Shown here piece by piece: positions 15,499-17,415 of a stretch of DNA of 17,415 nucleotides; position 1 is the stretch's first letter; each line of letters opens with the position of its first letter. Source of the DNA: Bacillota bacterium. Its GTDB lineage: Bacteria > Bacillota > Clostridia > Acetivibrionales > DSM-1351. The stretch covers positions 1 to 17,415 of the forward strand of contig JAEZIU010000265.1 in the NCBI GenBank assembly GCA_023436485.1, given 5' to 3'. The notes under the pieces were generated by a model. It searched no databases, was not told where the DNA came from, and worked only from the letters and a program-made list of their open reading frames with translations. Both the position numbers and the translations under genes were made by a program.

Positions 15499-15610
15499 GA
15501 AATAAAATAAGCACTTTACCACTGTCTGCAATTCATTAGTTCTGCTTCTCTTAGCTGCAATCATTGACGTTTACTACTTATACCAGAATTTACTTCTAGG
15601 TTTTGGCAAG

Positions 15611-15635
15611 AAAAATCCCGGTAATGAGCCGGGAT
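15611..15635 (-). terminator. Intrinsic terminator after the SDR remnant
   Basis: Minus strand: perfect 7-bp stem ATCCCGG/CCGGGAT (15615-15621 with 15629-15635), 7-nt loop, then a short T-run (15611-15614). It lies about 100 nt after the SDR stop and shields the DinB-like gene from read-through. Confidence 0.8.
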
Positions 15636-15731
15636 CAAGAATAATCGTTTATATATAATTTTCAATACACCCCTCGTTATTACTGGAAACACAACTAGAA
15701 TGGCGGCCTGTTATATCCCTTAAATGTTATC

Positions 15732-16553
15732 CTAACTTATATACTTATCCAGTAAAGCAATCAGCTGCTCGCGTGAGTTTCCATGTTGCGGACTATCATT
15801 CTCATCAACTATACGTTGCATAAGCCCATTCAAAACTAGCTCACCCTCCCATTTTGAACCGATCAGATAGCGTTTCTTAGGAACAGGTGAAAACAGCGCA
15901 GCTTCTACCGCATCGGCGACAACTTGCGGTGAAGACGGCTCTAGCTGGGCATCAGGTTCTAACTCAACAAGGCTTAAGGGCTTTGATCCATTTAAGGAAC
16001 TGAGTATCTGCTCTGCCTCTTTTTTCAGCGGTTCTCCCGCCCTCAACAATTTTCTGATGAGTCCTTTTATCGATTTGAATCCAATTGCTGATGCTATCCC
16101 TCCTGGCTGAATAATACTTACTTGAAGCCCATAGGGCTGCAGTTCCTCTCTCAGGCAATCCGTATATGCCTCAATAGCATGTTTTGTCATACTATAAGGT
16201 CCAAATAACTTATTGGTAACCATTCCTCCATGAGAACCTATATTGACTATTCTCCCTTTTGCTTCATGGAGAAGATTTAAACAGGCATTAGTTACTCTCC
16301 ACGGGCCAAAAACGTTCACGTTAAATATATTATTCATTTCCTCTTCACTCCATGTTGCAAGCAATCCCAAGCTGTCAACTCCGGCATTATTGACCAGTCC
16401 ATACAAACCCGTATTTTGGGACTCTATATCCCGAAGTGCATTTTGAAGACTACCGGCATCGGTTACATCGAGCTGTAAAGGAATCAAATTGCTATTTAGC
16501 TTACAGTATTCTAAATCCTCCATCCTTCTAGCCGAAGCATACACTGTAATTCC
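15732..16553 (-). pseudogene. Short-chain dehydrogenase/reductase lacking its N-terminus
   Basis: The open frame encodes about 270 aa of a classical SDR. Visible are the LDVTD turn, NNAG (residues 52-55 from GTG 16544), the catalytic Ser in NIGSHGG (S104), Y117-S-M-T-K121 (the YxxxK pair) and the PGG after it. The cofactor-binding TGxxxGIG strand-turn, normally about 25-30 residues before TVYASARR, is absent. Homology-like sequence continues upstream of the GTG only as GIT and is then stopped by TAA (16554-16556); eight further codons (LFERLQDY) sit between that stop and another at 16581-16583. No ribosome site precedes the GTG. The protein would not bind NAD(P)H normally, so I call it a 5'-truncated pseudogene. 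It ends at the terminator at 15611-15635. The lost end coincides with the start of the divergent RadC-like gene, suggesting a recombination junction. Confidence 0.75.
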
Positions 16554-16589
16554 TTAATAATCTTGTAACCTCTCAAAGAGTTAAAAAAC

Positions 16590-16955
16590 ATGTCCAAGCT
16601 AAAAAGAGAAGTATTCATTGTGCTTTACCTATGTGACGGGAAATTAAAGGGTAATGCTGATTACGATTGTATTGGTACTAAAGATTTTGTGCCCTTTCCT
16701 GATACAGATATAGTAATCGAAAATTGTAAAAGGTTGGATACCAATTCAATTTTGCTAATGCATAATCATCCTTACCGCAGAGGGCTTGAAACATTCTTTA
16801 TGAAAGAGTACTTTCACAAACCTTCAATAAGGGACATTGCTTCAACACGACTGTTTAAAGATTTGGTTAAAAGACAAGGAATTAATGTTCTCGATCACAT
16901 TATTGTCAGTGGTGACGGAAATTATTTTTCGTTCGTAGAAAACTATCTGATGTAG
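16590..16955 (+). CDS. RadC/JAMM-domain protein (single domain)
   Basis: 121 aa. It matches the catalytic C-terminal domain of RadC-type proteins: REVFIVLYL opening, then H58-N-H60-P61, S79-I-R-D82 and VLDHIIVSGDGNYFSF at the end. H58, H60 and D82 are the expected zinc ligands of the JAMM/MPN+ fold. The spacing is odd: standard RadC has about 8 residues from the second His to the Ser, while here there are 19, an insertion of about 11 residues (within RRGLETFFMKEYFHK). The helix-hairpin-helix N-terminal domain of chromosomal RadC is missing. Stand-alone RadC-like proteins are common on prophages, plasmids and integrative elements; their biochemical role is unsettled. The ribosome site is weak (AAAGAG, about nine bases upstream). 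The next gene starts 12 nt after its stop, so the two form an operon. Confidence 0.82.
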   Translation: MSKLKREVFIVLYLCDGKLKGNADYDCIGTKDFVPFPDTDIVIENCKRLDTNSILLMHNHPYRRGLETFFMKEYFHKPSIRDIASTRLFKDLVKRQGINVLDHIIVSGDGNYFSFVENYLM

Positions 16956-16967
16956 GAGGATGTGTCA

Positions 16968-17210
16968 ATGTGCATAGCAATAGATATACTTGATACTATT
17001 TGGGATAATATCGGTACTGCAAAACGTGAAATAGAAAGATTACGTGAGGAAATGAGTACAGTGGATAAGACAATTTCAGATATCCTCCACGAATTGGAAT
17101 TCTGTAAATCTCTCAATGCCTCCCAGGGATACAAATATGCCCGAATGCTTAAAAATCTACGTGAAGATCGCAGATATATAAAAAATGAACTTGAAGAGTT
17201 ACACCATTAA
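16968..17210 (+). CDS. Small charged coiled-coil protein, element-associated
   Basis: 80 aa from ATG 16968; GGAGGA (16955-16960) lies seven bases upstream and overlaps the stop of the RadC-like gene. An in-frame GTG at 16962 is too close to that site. Nearly all helix with heptad-like spacing (ILDTIWDNIGTAKREIERL, then MSTVDKTISDILHELEF), ending in ARMLKNLREDRRYIKNELEEL. Small helical proteins with this 'LxxLRxxRRxxKNExE' ending are, as I recall, typical of clostridial prophages and integrative elements. No enzyme motif. Function unknown; expression is coupled to the RadC-like gene. Confidence 0.75.
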   Translation: MCIAIDILDTIWDNIGTAKREIERLREEMSTVDKTISDILHELEFCKSLNASQGYKYARMLKNLREDRRYIKNELEELHH

Positions 17211-17281
17211 TGTCAAAATAATACAAAGTATGATATTTAGAATATAAAAAGAATGGGGCCTAAATCCGACCTATTTCTGTC

Positions 17282-17316
17282 AAAATAAAAACTTCCGAGA
17301 TTTTACAATCTCGAAA
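17282..17316 (-). terminator. Intrinsic terminator of the tRNA-Thr gene
   Basis: Minus strand: 7-bp stem CGAGATT/AATCTCG (17296-17302 with 17307-17313), 4-nt loop, then GGAAG and a T-rich run (TTTTTATTTT, within 17282-17291). It lies 16 nt after the tRNA 3' end. On the plus strand the hairpin is followed only by a weak T-run, so it may work slightly in both directions. Confidence 0.75.
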
Positions 17317-17328
17317 GCCTTATTTTAG

Positions 17329-17404
17329 TGGAGCTCCCAATCGGAATCGGACCGATGACCTCATCCTTACCATGGATGCGCTCTGCCAACTGAGCTATGG
17401 GAGC
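17329..17404 (-). tRNA. tRNA-Thr (anticodon GGT), CCA encoded
   Basis: 76 nt folding as a full cloverleaf on the minus strand: acceptor GCTCCCA pairs with TGGGAGC, D-arm GCTC...GAGC, anticodon stem CATCC/GGATG with loop ATGGTAA (anticodon GGT, complement of 17369-17371), T-arm ATCGG/CCGAT. It ends in an encoded T-CCA. GGT reads ACC and ACT threonine codons. Its 3' end faces the RadC-like pair, the side where integrative elements normally insert. Confidence 0.96.
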
Positions 17405-17415
17405 ATATTTTGGAG

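Noticed and set aside
15964..16158. 64-codon minus-strand open frame
   Set aside because: Different frame inside the SDR remnant, which carries the real family motifs there.
16943..17134. 63-codon minus-strand open frame
   Set aside because: Antisense to the small coiled-coil gene, which has a strong ribosome site.
17329..17404. tRNA 3'-end duplication (att site) inside the window
   Set aside because: I looked for another copy of the terminal GGAGCTCCC-type sequence and found none; the partner site, if any, is outside.
1..17415. CRISPR array or complete insertion sequence
   Set aside because: No regularly spaced repeats, no intact transposase and no paired terminal repeats were seen.

Overview
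The window looks like the chromosome of a low-GC, Gram-positive anaerobe of the Clostridia. The supporting signs are AT-rich DNA, purine-rich Shine-Dalgarno sites in front of most genes, a redox enzyme with two 4Fe-4S clusters, and protein sequences that read like clostridial families. The genus cannot be fixed from the sequence; a Ruminiclostridium-like organism is a guess.

Positions 12401 down to 1 (minus strand) form one long, tightly packed biosynthetic operon that runs off the left edge. In transcription order it holds: a one-module NRPS (C-A-T-E, specificity code read as asparagine); an ACT-domain protein; an aldo/keto-reductase-like protein with two 4Fe-4S motifs; a 1041-aa fusion of a secreted beta-lactamase-fold (S12) peptidase, nine membrane helices and an ABC ATPase; a UvrA paralogue; and the first 87 codons of a second NRPS whose condensation domain looks like the type that accepts D-residues. 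A strong sigma-A-type promoter lies about 200 nt upstream. A BtrH-like protein with its own promoter sits just before the operon.

The combination is the signature of a prodrug-type nonribosomal peptide system of the colibactin/xenocoumacin/zwittermicin kind. The first module would build an N-acyl-D-Asn leader. Later modules (the second NRPS and whatever lies beyond the edge) would extend it. The peptidase-exporter would then remove acyl-D-Asn outside the membrane while pumping the product out. The UvrA paralogue suggests self-protection against a DNA-acting product. To my knowledge this exact set (D-Asn-peptidase/ABC fusion, UvrA paralogue, Fe-S aldo/keto reductase and ACT protein in one operon) is not a described pathway, but I could not search.

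Positions 13905-17415 are accessory and partly decayed. They hold: an intergenic stretch with a broken short gene; a DinB-like three-histidine protein behind a promoter framed by an inverted repeat; a 5'-truncated short-chain dehydrogenase ending in a clear terminator; a plus-strand pair (RadC/JAMM-like protein plus a coiled-coil small protein) of the sort found in prophages and integrative elements; and a tRNA-Thr(GGT) with its own terminator. The truncated SDR and the RadC pair meet at what looks like a recombination junction on the 3' side of the tRNA, a common integration site.
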